64,000 nucleotides of DNA from UBA685 sp049890115 (GTDB lineage: Bacteria; Pseudomonadota; Alphaproteobacteria; Puniceispirillales; Puniceispirillaceae), in the NCBI GenBank assembly GCA_049890115.1, contig JBMHCC010000046.1:1-64000 (forward strand), read 5' to 3'. Of this stretch, positions 1 through 8,714 are shown one piece after another. The translations under genes and the position numbers were made by a program. How positions within the stretch are numbered: the stretch's first letter is position 1; each line of letters starts with the position of its first letter. Below the pieces are notes generated by a model. It had not been told where the DNA came from. It saw nothing but the letters and a program-made list of their open reading frames with translations, and ran no database searches.

Positions 1-1
1 T

Positions 2-442
2 GTTCCTGAAACCACAGATCTGTTTGAACAATTACAGGCTTTCAGAGCGCGGCGTGAACATTTCGCATTGGTCATTGATGAATATGGCGCGTTTCAAGGT
101 GTGGTGACGCTTGAAGATATCTTGGAAGAAATCGTCGGCGATATTGATGATGAAACAGATATCCAAGTGCCAGGCTGTACCGCTGAAGCAGATGGTAGCT
201 GGTTGGTTGAAGGCAATGTGACTATCAGAGATTTAAATCGCATCCTTGATTGGGAATTGCCTGATGAAAAAGCATCAACCATTGCAGGGCTTGTGATGAT
301 CGAAGCACGCGTTATTCCAACAGAAGAACAAGAATTCCGCTTTCATGGCATACGCTTTCGCATTCTAGAACGCCGTGGCACCAGAATTACCAAATTACGA
401 CTGACCATCGATTCAGGACAGCATAAACGGAGCGGACAATAA
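2..442 (+). CDS. CorC/HlyC-family CBS-domain protein, C-terminal part (5' truncated by window edge)
   Basis: The reading frame is open from base 2, so the start lies upstream of the window. What remains is the end of the second CBS domain (FALVIDEYG, then GVVTLEDILEEIVGDI) followed by the CorC_HlyC transporter-associated domain, with motifs WLVEGNVTIRDLN and STIAGLV. Members of this family are linked to Mg/Co resistance; those lacking the membrane DUF21 domain (YbeX/CorC type) usually sit next to ybeY and phoH. Whether a membrane domain is present cannot be seen here. The next gene begins 2 bases after the stop, suggesting cotranscription. Confidence 0.9.
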   Translation, partial: VPETTDLFEQLQAFRARREHFALVIDEYGAFQGVVTLEDILEEIVGDIDDETDIQVPGCTAEADGSWLVEGNVTIRDLNRILDWELPDEKASTIAGLVMIEARVIPTEEQEFRFHGIRFRILERRGTRITKLRLTIDSGQHKRSGQ

Positions 443-444
443 CC

Positions 445-1035
445 ATGGCAGATAGAGCAGATAGCAACAGAGAACTATCTCATAAACGCACCATTACGCT
501 TGAAGGCTATGCCAGAGATGATGGCCATTATGATATTGAAGCTGAATTAATTGACGTCAAAAACCATGATTTTCCCTCACGCGCACATGGACAGATAAAG
601 AAAAACCAACCTTTGCATCACATGAAGGTCTGCGTCACAGTCTCTGAGGAAATGACCATTCTTGATGCCAGTGCCACAACATTGGCTGGCCCCTATAATG
701 AATGCCCTCATGGCGCAGAGAATTTTCAAAACCTGATTGGCAAATCCATTCAACCAGGCTGGAAGAAAATTGTTGCAAAAGCCATTGGCGGCAGAGACGG
801 CTGTACTCATATCACCGAATTAATGGGGCCTGTGGCAACAGTTGCTTTTCAAACCATCTATGGCGAGAGGGCAAAACGCCGACGCCAAGAGATACAGTCT
901 GATCAAGAACAGGCCCCTATGGCAGCCATGATTGGCATGATGAATAGCTGTTATGCGCTAGCAGAAGGTAGTGAGGCTGCGAATTGGTATTGGGATATCC
1001 CGCAAACAGATAGGCGAGCTAAAAAAGAGTCTTAA
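445..1035 (+). CDS. DUF2889 family protein
   Basis: A 196-residue protein with no signal peptide or membrane segment. It matches the DUF2889 pattern: an N-terminal beta-rich part (RTITLEGYARDDGHYDIEAEL), a central HHMKVCVTV segment, and the conserved CxH-like and GCTH motifs (NECPHG, GRDGCTHITELMGPVAT). The Cys/His residues hint at metal binding, but the function is unknown. It follows the CorC-like gene by 2 bases and is convergent with bolA. Family assignment is from motif recognition only. Confidence 0.8.
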   Translation: MADRADSNRELSHKRTITLEGYARDDGHYDIEAELIDVKNHDFPSRAHGQIKKNQPLHHMKVCVTVSEEMTILDASATTLAGPYNECPHGAENFQNLIGKSIQPGWKKIVAKAIGGRDGCTHITELMGPVATVAFQTIYGERAKRRRQEIQSDQEQAPMAAMIGMMNSCYALAEGSEAANWYWDIPQTDRRAKKES

Positions 1036-1052
1036 AATTATTAGCTCTTTTT
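1022..1052. terminator. Bidirectional hairpin between DUF2889 gene and bolA
   Basis: AAAAAGAG (1022-1029) pairs with CTCTTTTT (1045-1052), giving an A-run/U-run hairpin that overlaps the 3' ends of the two convergent genes. The loop is rather long (15 nt), so this is a moderate-confidence intrinsic terminator working for both strands. Confidence 0.45.
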
Positions 1053-1307
1053 GATGGTGATTTGCAATGCATGGATAGGACCTGCCAGCAAGTCAGCTAG
1101 TTCAGCATGTATCAGGCGATGTGCCTGAATACGGCTGATTGTCGCAAAAGCATCTGCGGTAATGGTAAGTTCAAAATGGCTTTGACCGCCAGCTGGTGCG
1201 CTGGCATGACCAGCATGGTGATGGCTGACATTCTCAACTTTTAAAAATGATGGGGCAAAAGCCTTCATCAACGCATCTTCAATCTGATTTGCAACAGCGA
1301 TTTTCAT
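1041..1307 (-). CDS. bolA: BolA family protein
   Basis: An 88-residue protein of the BolA fold. Family hallmarks are the His-rich loop before the core (VSHHHAGHAS), the HFELTI strand and the helix containing RIQAHRLIHAEL, followed by IHALQI. BolA proteins bind [2Fe-2S] clusters together with monothiol glutaredoxins and act in iron-sulfur trafficking or as stress-linked regulators. The His pair and the absence of a Cys in the loop fit a BolA1/BolA3-like type. It is a lone gene convergent with the DUF2889 gene and divergent from the J-protein gene, an arrangement seen near cobS/cobT in other Alphaproteobacteria. Confidence 0.88.
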   Translation of the reverse strand: MKIAVANQIEDALMKAFAPSFLKVENVSHHHAGHASAPAGGQSHFELTITADAFATISRIQAHRLIHAELADLLAGPIHALQITIKKS

Positions 1308-1394
1308 CTCGATTTTCCTATCCTAGTGCTTGTTTTCAAACCTTCCTACTTTATAATTATGTTTATGACTTATTCAAAAGCCAATCCGATAAAA

Positions 1395-1955
1395 ATGCCT
1401 TTTGAGACATTTGCCGAAAAAGAATATCGCACACAGCCTAATTTCAAACAGTGCGAGGTTGCAAATTGTCCAGAGGAAGGAGCATTTCCAGCACCGCGCA
1501 CCAGACAGGCGTTGCGCGATTATCGCTGGTTTTGCCTTGATCATGTGCGTGAATATAATAAACGCTGGAATTATTTTTCAGGCATGGAAGGTGCTGCGCT
1601 AGAGCAAGCCATCAGAGCGGCTTCGACCTGGGAGCGGCCATCCTGGAAATTTGGCAGTAGCGGCAAGGCAGCACCATCACCAGATGATTTTGATGATATG
1701 TTCGGCTTTTTTGATGATGAACCAGATGCCAAAACAGCATCAAAGCTAGGGAATATGGATAAAGAAGAGCGCGCGGCATGGGCTCTTTTTGGCATTGACC
1801 CAACAGATGATAGTGCCATTTTGAAAAAACGATATAACCAGCTTGTGAAAATCCATCACCCAGATAGACATCAGGGTGATAGCAAAGCAGAAGAAAAGCT
1901 GAAAGAAATCAATCTTGCTTATTCACTCTTGCGTAATAAGCAACTAAACCAGTAA
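1395..1955 (+). CDS. J-domain (DnaJ-like) protein with N-terminal Cys-containing region
   Basis: The C-terminal 65 residues form a J domain: AWALFGIDPTDDSAILKKRYNQL, then the HPD tripeptide (HHPDRH) and the EEKLKEINLAYSLL helix. This indicates an Hsp70 (DnaK) co-chaperone that stimulates ATP hydrolysis. The N-terminal half (QCEVANCPEEG, RWFCLDHVREYNKRWNYF) has three Cys and a His in a pattern typical of the J-proteins found next to cobS in Alphaproteobacteria. The open frame extends upstream to 1326, but the ATG at 1395 (MPFETFAEKEY) gives the expected N terminus; the upstream residues look like untranslated sequence. About 50 bases separate it from cobS. Confidence 0.85.
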   Translation: MPFETFAEKEYRTQPNFKQCEVANCPEEGAFPAPRTRQALRDYRWFCLDHVREYNKRWNYFSGMEGAALEQAIRAASTWERPSWKFGSSGKAAPSPDDFDDMFGFFDDEPDAKTASKLGNMDKEERAAWALFGIDPTDDSAILKKRYNQLVKIHHPDRHQGDSKAEEKLKEINLAYSLLRNKQLNQ

Positions 1956-2005
1956 AACTGGCGCAAACGATTTTTCAAGACGATTTAATATAGTGGAGTG
2001 ACGAT

Positions 2006-2995
2006 ATGTCATCAGATAGCGTGCATGGCAAAACGGCCCATCATTTAGGTGCCCCTGATACAACTTGCAGTGTCAAAGAAGCATTCGGATTTGACAGTGA
2101 AATGATTGTGCCTGCCTTTTCAGAACCATCAGATTATGTGCCTGCTATCGACCCTGATTATCAGTTCGATAAAGATACCACCATGGCCATTCTGGCTGGC
2201 TTTTCTCATAATCGCCGTGTGATGATCCAAGGCTATCATGGCACAGGTAAATCAACACATATCGAACAAGTTGCGGCACGGTTAAACTGGCCAGCCATGC
2301 GGATCAATCTTGACAGCCATGTCAGCCGCATTGATCTGATCGGTAAAGATGCGATTATCCTTCGTGATGGCAAACAGGTAACTGAATTCAGAGAAGGCCT
2401 GCTGCCTTGGGCATTGCAAAATCCTGTTGCCTTGGTATTTGATGAATATGATGCTGGCCGTGCTGATGTGATGTTTGTGATTCAGCGTGTGCTAGAAGTA
2501 GATGGCAAGCTGACCTTGCTTGATAATAATAAGGTCATTCATCCAAACCCGCATTTTCGCCTATTTGCAACTGCTAATACAGTTGGTCTTGGCGATACAA
2601 CAGGCTTGTATCACGGGACACAGCAAATCAATCAGGGGCAGATGGATAGATGGTCTATTGTATCAACCTTGAATTATCTGCCACATCAAGATGAGGTGAA
2701 TATCATTTTAGCAAAGCAAAAAGCCTATCAAAATCCAGAAGGTGAAAAGCAAATAGACCAGATGGTCAGACTAGCTGATATGACACGCAAAGGATTTCTG
2801 GCAGGGGATTTATCAACTGTCATGTCGCCACGTACCGTTTTAACATGGGCTGAAAATGCCACAATATTTAACGATATTACCTTGGCATTCCGTCTTAGCT
2901 TTTTAAATAAATGTGACGAGATTGAACGCCCTGTTCTGGCTGAATATTACCAGCGTGTTTTTGGCATCGAAATGCCAGAAGGCAGCCAATCTTAA
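2006..2995 (+). CDS. cobS: Cobaltochelatase subunit CobS (AAA+ ATPase)
   Basis: A 329-residue MoxR/CobS-type AAA+ protein. Walker A is GYHGTGKST (residues ~76-84) and Walker B is ALVFDEYDAGR (~142-152). The FATANTVGLGDTTGLYHGT stretch is highly characteristic of CobS. In the aerobic B12 pathway CobS forms a hexameric chaperone with CobT that drives ATP-dependent cobalt insertion into hydrogenobyrinic diamide by CobN. An SD sequence (GGAG) lies 7 bases before the ATG. cobT follows after about 35 bases. No cobN is in the window. Confidence 0.95.
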   Translation: MSSDSVHGKTAHHLGAPDTTCSVKEAFGFDSEMIVPAFSEPSDYVPAIDPDYQFDKDTTMAILAGFSHNRRVMIQGYHGTGKSTHIEQVAARLNWPAMRINLDSHVSRIDLIGKDAIILRDGKQVTEFREGLLPWALQNPVALVFDEYDAGRADVMFVIQRVLEVDGKLTLLDNNKVIHPNPHFRLFATANTVGLGDTTGLYHGTQQINQGQMDRWSIVSTLNYLPHQDEVNIILAKQKAYQNPEGEKQIDQMVRLADMTRKGFLAGDLSTVMSPRTVLTWAENATIFNDITLAFRLSFLNKCDEIERPVLAEYYQRVFGIEMPEGSQS

Positions 2996-3029
2996 ATCAA
3001 ATGACCTATGCCATTAAAGGTGCCTTATT

Positions 3030-4892
3030 GTGAGCCAGTCAGATAAATCTGCTGAATTTCTGAAAGCCAATGCTGCCTCAATGCGTGCCCTTAGTGGCGG
3101 CCAGCAGGTACAGGTACGCTATGCTGGTCATGATACACATGTTGGTAAAACAGAAGTCAGATTACCTGCTTTAGCTCGTGAAGGCCTATCTGCCTCTATG
3201 GATAAATTGCGTGGTGCTAGTGATTCTGCCGGCCTTTGGTTGGCACATCATAATGAGACCATGCATAACAAATTATGCCCACAATTAGCTGGTGCCAAAG
3301 CTGTTTTTGAAGCAGCTGAGCAAGCACGCATTGAAGCTATTGGTTCAAATCAGATGGCTGGTGTGCGCAAAAACTTAACCGAAAAGGTCAATGCCCAATA
3401 TCAGGGCCGCACGATTGGTGCGCCTGATAGTGGTGATGAAGGGGCGCTGGCAGAAGCGGTGCGCCTGACATTGCGTGAAGTGCTAACAGGTGAAGCCCCG
3501 CCAGCATCAACCGCAATGACTATGGAATTATGGCGCCCGTGGATTACCGCGCGTGCTGGCGAATTATTGCAAGAAATGCAAGGCAGCGAAGGTGACCAAG
3601 AAGCCTTTGCCAAATTAGCACGCCAGCTCATCGGCGCCCTGGAAACTGATTTAGGCGAAGCATCAGATTCAGATGGTGATGAAGATGGTGATGATAGCGG
3701 CGAATCAAATCCAGATGATAATGATGATAGCCCTGATGAAGATGCTGAAAGCGCAACAGGGCAAGATGAAGCTAAAACAGAAGAAAGCCAAGCCATCGAT
3801 CAAGAGGGTGAAGCTGCAGCAATGGCAGCTGATGATGATGCCCAGATGGATGGCGACCCCAATATGGATGGCATGGCAGATGGTGATACACCAGGCGGAG
3901 ACCCGCAAGGCCAAAACGCCCCACAAGATGCTGTTGCTGATGCTTATCAGATTTACACAAACGCTTTTGATGAAGTGGTTGATGCAGCTGATTTATGTGA
4001 TGCAGAAGAGCTTGATAGGCTGCGTGCTATGCTTGATAGGCATCTGGAAAATCTTAACACCGTCATCGGCAAATTAGCCAATAGATTACAGCGCAAATTA
4101 ATGGCGCATCAAAATAGATCGTGGGATTTCGATTTAGAAGAAGGCATCCTAGATGCGGGTAAATTACACCGTGTTGTAACACAGCCTCTATCGCCATTAT
4201 CCTATAAACAAGAACAGGATATGAAATTCCGTGATACGGTTGTCACCTTATTGCTTGATAATTCAGGCTCAATGCGTGGCAGACCGATTACAATCGCTGC
4301 TGTGACAGCTGATATTCTGGCACGTACCTTAGAGCGTTGTGGTGTGAAAGTTGAAATCTTGGGCTTTACCACAAAAGCATGGAAAGGCGGCCAGTCTCGT
4401 GAGACATGGCAGGCAGCTGGCAAACCAGAAAAACCAGGCAGGCTGAATGATTTGCGTCATATCATCTATAAAGGTGCTGATACGCCATGGCGACGTGCCC
4501 GCAAATCACTAGGGCTGATGCTTCGTGAAGGTATCTTAAAAGAAAATATTGATGGTGAGGCCTTGGCCTGGGCTCATGAACGCCTGCTAGGCCGTAATGA
4601 GGATAGACGTATCTTGATGGTGATATCTGATGGTGCGCCTGTGGATGATTCTACCTTGTCATCAAATAGTGGTAATTATCTGGAAAAGCATTTGCGCCAG
4701 ATGATTGATTTTATCCAAACACGATCACCTGTTGAATTGTTGGCTATTGGTATCGGCCATGATGTGAATCGCTATTATTCACAAGCCCTGACCATCACTG
4801 ATGTTGATCAACTTGGTGGGGCGGTTATGTCACAATTAGCTGACTTATTTGATGAAGATAAAAAAGGGCCATCACGACGCTATGTTGCCTAA
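3030..4892 (+). CDS. cobT: Cobaltochelatase subunit CobT (VWA domain)
   Basis: A 620-residue protein with a GTG start. It has an N-terminal CobT domain, a strongly acidic linker (residues ~205-310, runs of Asp/Glu/Ser/Gln), and a C-terminal von Willebrand A domain with an intact MIDAS motif (LLDNSGSMRG, ~407-416) plus LMVISDGAPVD. CobT is the non-ATPase partner of CobS in the cobaltochelatase chaperone complex. Size and architecture match alphaproteobacterial CobT. The gene is followed by the hairpin terminator region shared with the convergent rpmB. Confidence 0.95.
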   Translation: MSQSDKSAEFLKANAASMRALSGGQQVQVRYAGHDTHVGKTEVRLPALAREGLSASMDKLRGASDSAGLWLAHHNETMHNKLCPQLAGAKAVFEAAEQARIEAIGSNQMAGVRKNLTEKVNAQYQGRTIGAPDSGDEGALAEAVRLTLREVLTGEAPPASTAMTMELWRPWITARAGELLQEMQGSEGDQEAFAKLARQLIGALETDLGEASDSDGDEDGDDSGESNPDDNDDSPDEDAESATGQDEAKTEESQAIDQEGEAAAMAADDDAQMDGDPNMDGMADGDTPGGDPQGQNAPQDAVADAYQIYTNAFDEVVDAADLCDAEELDRLRAMLDRHLENLNTVIGKLANRLQRKLMAHQNRSWDFDLEEGILDAGKLHRVVTQPLSPLSYKQEQDMKFRDTVVTLLLDNSGSMRGRPITIAAVTADILARTLERCGVKVEILGFTTKAWKGGQSRETWQAAGKPEKPGRLNDLRHIIYKGADTPWRRARKSLGLMLREGILKENIDGEALAWAHERLLGRNEDRRILMVISDGAPVDDSTLSSNSGNYLEKHLRQMIDFIQTRSPVELLAIGIGHDVNRYYSQALTITDVDQLGGAVMSQLADLFDEDKKGPSRRYVA

Positions 4893-4917
4893 GGGCATCA
4901 TATATGGCGCATAAAAA

Positions 4918-4939
4918 AACCCTGCCGAAAGACAGGGTT
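4918..4939 (-). terminator. Intrinsic terminator of rpmB (also between convergent cobT)
   Basis: A perfect 7-bp stem, AACCCTG (4918-4924) with CAGGGTT (4933-4939), loop of 8. Read on the minus strand it is followed by a run of seven T, a good rho-independent terminator for rpmB. On the plus strand it lacks a long U-run but may still help end cobT transcription. Confidence 0.8.
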
Positions 4940-4969
4940 ATTTCATCATGTTATCACCGATAAAAGTGA

Positions 4970-5257
4970 TTAAGCAGATGCCGATGCTGCCATCATTTCA
5001 CGCTTCAGCGCTCTTGCTTCATCAGCTAGCTCAGCATTGCGTGCCTGCATCAAAAAGGCATCAATACCGCCATGCTTTTCAATGGTGCGGATAGCGCTAG
5101 TCGAAATGCGCAAAGATAATGTGCGACCTAGAATTTCTGACTGCATGCTTGTCTGCTGCAGATTTGGCAGAAAACGGCGACGTGTACGGTTATTAGCGTG
5201 GCTGACATTATTGCCTGTCATGACGCCCTTACCAGTGATTTGACAACGCTTGGCCAT
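4970..5257 (-). CDS. rpmB: 50S ribosomal protein L28
   Basis: A basic 95-residue protein starting MAKRCQITGKGVMTGNNVSHANNRTRRRF, the L28 signature, ending in an alphaproteobacterial-style C-terminal helix (EARALKREMMAAS). L28 is a component of the large ribosomal subunit. An upstream in-frame ATG at 5263 would add two residues, but the AAGGAG ribosome-binding site is 7 bases from the ATG at 5257 and only 1 base from the earlier one, so 5257 is preferred. It is convergent with cobT, as in many relatives. Confidence 0.96.
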   Translation of the reverse strand: MAKRCQITGKGVMTGNNVSHANNRTRRRFLPNLQQTSMQSEILGRTLSLRISTSAIRTIEKHGGIDAFLMQARNAELADEARALKREMMAASASA

Positions 5258-5464
5258 GGCCATGCTCCTTTATTACTTATCTCTCAATCGAAAGCGTGTG
5301 GCGTGTTTTAGACGCAAATGCCATAAGGGTCAAGGTGATTCCGACCTCTTCCCTCTTAAAATTTACACAAAGTTATAAAAATTAACTAGCGTTCACCTAG
5401 AAAGCATCTCTTTGCCCTCACCCCTAAAGGCTTTATTAATACTTTTGGATTATACTTTTGGATT

Positions 5465-5845
5465 ATGACAGTTAACCTAACCAAACCAGAAAAACGCAAT
5501 ATCATTCTGCAAGGACGGCGCACTTCATTGCAGCTTGAGGCCTATATTTGGGATAATTTGGAGAGTTTTCTTGATTTAACAGGCCTATCTTTATCGCATT
5601 TTTTGGATAATATTGATGATAGACGGCACAATGTGCCATTGGCACAGGCAGTGCGATTATTCACGCTTATTTTCTTTAAATCCTATGCTGATTTCGTTCT
5701 GATAAAGTCAAATCAAGCTGCGAATGAAGCGAAAAACACAACATTATCAAGCGATACTGTGATAGCTGCTGAAAGCGAGCCTTTGGATATCATGCTATGT
5801 TATGATAAGGCCTTGCGCGATTTTTCAGATGCTGTTTCTGCATAG
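5465..5845 (+). CDS. Small ribbon-helix-helix domain protein
   Basis: A 126-residue protein. Residues ~17-68 read RRTSLQLEAYIWDNLESF, then GLSLSHFLDNIDDRR and LAQAVRLFTLIFF, which matches the RHH_4 ribbon-helix-helix pattern (beta strand with TS-L-LE, then two helices). This suggests a small DNA-binding protein. The C-terminal half has no recognised domain. The last ~45 bases overlap the 3' end of the convergent pyrD. The upstream 200 bases hold no other gene. The partner or target is unknown. Confidence 0.65.
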   Translation: MTVNLTKPEKRNIILQGRRTSLQLEAYIWDNLESFLDLTGLSLSHFLDNIDDRRHNVPLAQAVRLFTLIFFKSYADFVLIKSNQAANEAKNTTLSSDTVIAAESEPLDIMLCYDKALRDFSDAVSA

Positions 5846-6912
5846 GCTCTAGCATCATCCAGATTATCGCACATACCGATTAAACTATGGCAATCATCAT
5901 GCCCCATCACCTGACAATAATGGGCAAAATCAGCCACTATCTGAGATGGTAAATAAGGGCCTTTGAGTGATAGTGATGAATAAAGCTGGGTGGCATTGGC
6001 CCCCAGAGCAAGACGCATCATCACATCTTTAGCATCAAAAATACCGCCAACTGAAATCAGATCTGCTTTGGCTTTGGTTGATTGCAGCATCTGGCGCGCA
6101 TGCAAAAGGGCGATTTCTGATAAGGCTTTGACAGGAGCCCCTGATAAGCCGCCACTCTCGCCTTTATGAGGTGAAGACAGGCTATCAGGGCGTGTAATTG
6201 TGGTGTTGGTTAGAATAAAACCAGCAATGGGGAATTCAAGTGCTGTTGCCATTGCCTGCCAAAGTGCTGTCTTGGTCATATCAGGTGCTAATTTCACAAA
6301 AATAGCTGGGCTGACACCAGCATCTTTTAGACCATCACATGTCGCTGATAAGGTTGCTTTTAGCGCATCACCATCTTGCAGATCACGCAAACCAGGGGTA
6401 TTTGGTGATGAGATATTCACAGTCAAATAATCAGCTTTATCAGCCAGATAATGTGCTGTCGTATAATAATCTTTGGTTTTATCATTGCTTAGCTTATTCG
6501 CGCCGATATTCACCCCTAATAATTTACCAGCTGATTTTTTGCGCCCTGCCAAATTACGACCAGCAGCTGCCATCCCTTTGCCATTAAAGCCATAGCGGTT
6601 AATGACAGCGTCATCTTCTGGCAGACGAAAGACACGCGGGCGCGGATTGCCAGGCTGTGCCAGAGGGGTGATTGTACCCACCTCTACCATCGCAAAACCA
6701 AGACCAAATGCGCCTGCAAAAGCTTCGGCATTTTTATCAAATCCAGCAGCCAGACCAAGCGGATTAAGCATCTTCATGCCAGCTATGCTAGTGGGGATTT
6801 CAGGCACAGATGGCCGTGGTGCCAGCCCCAAAGATAGCGCCTTTACCGCAGCAGAATGCGCTGTTTCAGCTGGCAATTTCTGGGTCAGAGACGATGCGAA
6901 TTGCCAAACCAT
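5800..6912 (-). CDS. pyrD: Dihydroorotate dehydrogenase (quinone), class 2
   Basis: A 370-residue FMN enzyme that oxidises dihydroorotate to orotate in pyrimidine synthesis, passing electrons to membrane quinone. Class 2 features are the N-terminal extension and motifs NRYGFNGKG, LGVNIGANK, VNISSPNTPGLRDLQ (with the catalytic Ser), FVKLAPD, FILTNTTITRP and GGLSGAPVK, then ISVGGI and GANATQLYSSL for phosphate/FMN binding. RBS AGGAG precedes the ATG by 10 bases. It starts 6 bases after the lysK stop, so the two form an operon. Confidence 0.96.
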   Translation of the reverse strand: MVWQFASSLTQKLPAETAHSAAVKALSLGLAPRPSVPEIPTSIAGMKMLNPLGLAAGFDKNAEAFAGAFGLGFAMVEVGTITPLAQPGNPRPRVFRLPEDDAVINRYGFNGKGMAAAGRNLAGRKKSAGKLLGVNIGANKLSNDKTKDYYTTAHYLADKADYLTVNISSPNTPGLRDLQDGDALKATLSATCDGLKDAGVSPAIFVKLAPDMTKTALWQAMATALEFPIAGFILTNTTITRPDSLSSPHKGESGGLSGAPVKALSEIALLHARQMLQSTKAKADLISVGGIFDAKDVMMRLALGANATQLYSSLSLKGPYLPSQIVADFAHYCQVMGHDDCHSLIGMCDNLDDARAYAETASEKSRKALS

Positions 6913-6918
6913 TTTGCT

Positions 6919-8550
6919 CTAATCTCCTGATGAATGCGAGACTAGCTTATCAGCTAGCACATCATCAAATAAGGCAAGCGTCTTTGCCCGCCCATAAAGC
7001 TGGAAGAAGCCGCCCATGCGTGGGCCTTGTGACTGGCCAAGCATGGTCTCATATAAACAGCTAAACCAATCACGCAAATTTTCATAGCCAGCTTCTTTAC
7101 CAGCAGCATAGACACATGATTGCATGGTTTCAGCATCAGCATCTTCAGGCAATGCTGCAATCACATCACGCAAGCTCATAATGGTTTGTTTTTCAGCATC
7201 GCTTGCTTTGCGATAGACCAGATTCGGGCGCACCATATCCTGATAATAATTAACCGCATAATGCACCATATCATCAAGCACAGGATGGCTGTCTTTTGAG
7301 ACATTTTCAGCATAATCACTGACATAGGCCCAAATCACATCAGCTGTTTCAGCCTGACAGACAGCAGCCAAATTCAGCAATAATGAAAAGCTGACAGGCA
7401 TTTCTTTGGCACTCACATCACCTTGATGAATATGCCAAACTGGATTTTCCAGCTGCTGGGCTTGCTCTTGTTCTGCGAATTTTGACAGATGCGCAAAATA
7501 CTCATCAACCGTCTTTGGGATAGAATCAAAATACAGCCTTTTGGCACGCTTTGGCTGGCCATACATAAATAGCGCCAAAGAATCAGGGCTGCCATAACGA
7601 AGCCATTCTTCAATCGATAAACCATTACCTTTTGACTTAGAGATCTTCTCGCCATTTTGATCTAAAAATAACTCATAGGAAAAGGCTGTTGGTGGCACCT
7701 TGCCAAGCACCCGCACAATCTTTGATGATAAGGTCACAGAATCAATCAAATCCTTGCCTGACATCTCATAATCAACGCCTAGCGCATACCAGCGCATTGC
7801 CCAATCACATTTCCATTGCAATTTACAACTACCACCTGTGACAGGCACTTCAACCAGCTTGGCACTATCAGGATCTTCATAGGTGATTGTGCCAGCATCT
7901 GGATCTGTGGCAACAACCTTGGCCTGAAGCACGCGGCCTGTATCAGGGCAGACAGGCAAAAATGGTGAATAGGTTTTACGGCGCTCTTCACCCAAAGTTG
8001 GCAGAATGATATTGCGAACAGCGTCATAATTCTGCAAGATATCAATTAGCGCTTCATCAAAGCGGCCAGAGCGATATTCTGTTGTCGCACTCAAGAATTC
8101 ATAATCAAAACCAAAGCTGTCTAGGAATGCGCAAAGGCGGGCATTATTATGCTCACCAAAGCTGTTATGTTCGCCAAATGGGTCAGGGACTTTCGTCAAA
8201 GGCTGATCAATATAGTTTTTAAGCTCTTCTTGATTTGGCACATTATCAGGCACTTTACGGAACCCATCCATATCATCTGAAAAACAAATCAGCCTAGTGG
8301 GACGTCCTGTCAAAATTTCAAAAGCTTTACGCACCATTGATGTGCGCACCACCTCACCAAATGTACCAATATGAGGCAGGCCAGATGGCCCATAGCCTGT
8401 TTCAAAAATCACAGCTCTATCTTTATCATCATGTTTATCAGCAGCCAGACGTTTGATAACATTGCGTGCCTCAGCAAATGGCCAGGCCTTGGCATCAGCT
8501 GCCAATGCGGCAAAAGTCGTATCAAATTGTGATGAAGATGAATTTGTCAT
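6919..8550 (-). CDS. lysK: Lysyl-tRNA synthetase, class I
   Basis: A class I LysRS of about 543 residues, as in archaea, spirochaetes and many Alphaproteobacteria, rather than the usual bacterial class II LysS. It shows the Rossmann-fold HIGH-like motif (PHIGTFGEV) and a KMSKS-type loop (KISKSKGNGLS). It charges tRNA-Lys. An earlier ATG at 8559 exists, but the A-rich GG ribosome-binding site is 10 bases from the ATG at 8550 and only 1 base from 8559, so 8550 is chosen. pyrD follows after 6 bases. Confidence 0.95.
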   Translation of the reverse strand: MTNSSSSQFDTTFAALAADAKAWPFAEARNVIKRLAADKHDDKDRAVIFETGYGPSGLPHIGTFGEVVRTSMVRKAFEILTGRPTRLICFSDDMDGFRKVPDNVPNQEELKNYIDQPLTKVPDPFGEHNSFGEHNNARLCAFLDSFGFDYEFLSATTEYRSGRFDEALIDILQNYDAVRNIILPTLGEERRKTYSPFLPVCPDTGRVLQAKVVATDPDAGTITYEDPDSAKLVEVPVTGGSCKLQWKCDWAMRWYALGVDYEMSGKDLIDSVTLSSKIVRVLGKVPPTAFSYELFLDQNGEKISKSKGNGLSIEEWLRYGSPDSLALFMYGQPKRAKRLYFDSIPKTVDEYFAHLSKFAEQEQAQQLENPVWHIHQGDVSAKEMPVSFSLLLNLAAVCQAETADVIWAYVSDYAENVSKDSHPVLDDMVHYAVNYYQDMVRPNLVYRKASDAEKQTIMSLRDVIAALPEDADAETMQSCVYAAGKEAGYENLRDWFSCLYETMLGQSQGPRMGGFFQLYGRAKTLALFDDVLADKLVSHSSGD

Positions 8551-8714
8551 AAAAAGCATGCCTTTTTAAAAGAATGTCTTGGCCGCAACCTATGGAAAGG
8601 CTGCATTTTATGCAAGAGTTTTTCAAAAAACACCATAGGCTTTGCTGGTATTGGTCAGTGCTGCGTTCTATAATAGAGGCTGGCAATCATGCCAGTCAGT
8701 TATAGTTGATTGTA

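Noticed and set aside
3401..3796. 131-residue minus-strand ORF inside cobT
   Set aside because: Ser-rich shadow of the Asp/Glu codons of the acidic CobT linker.
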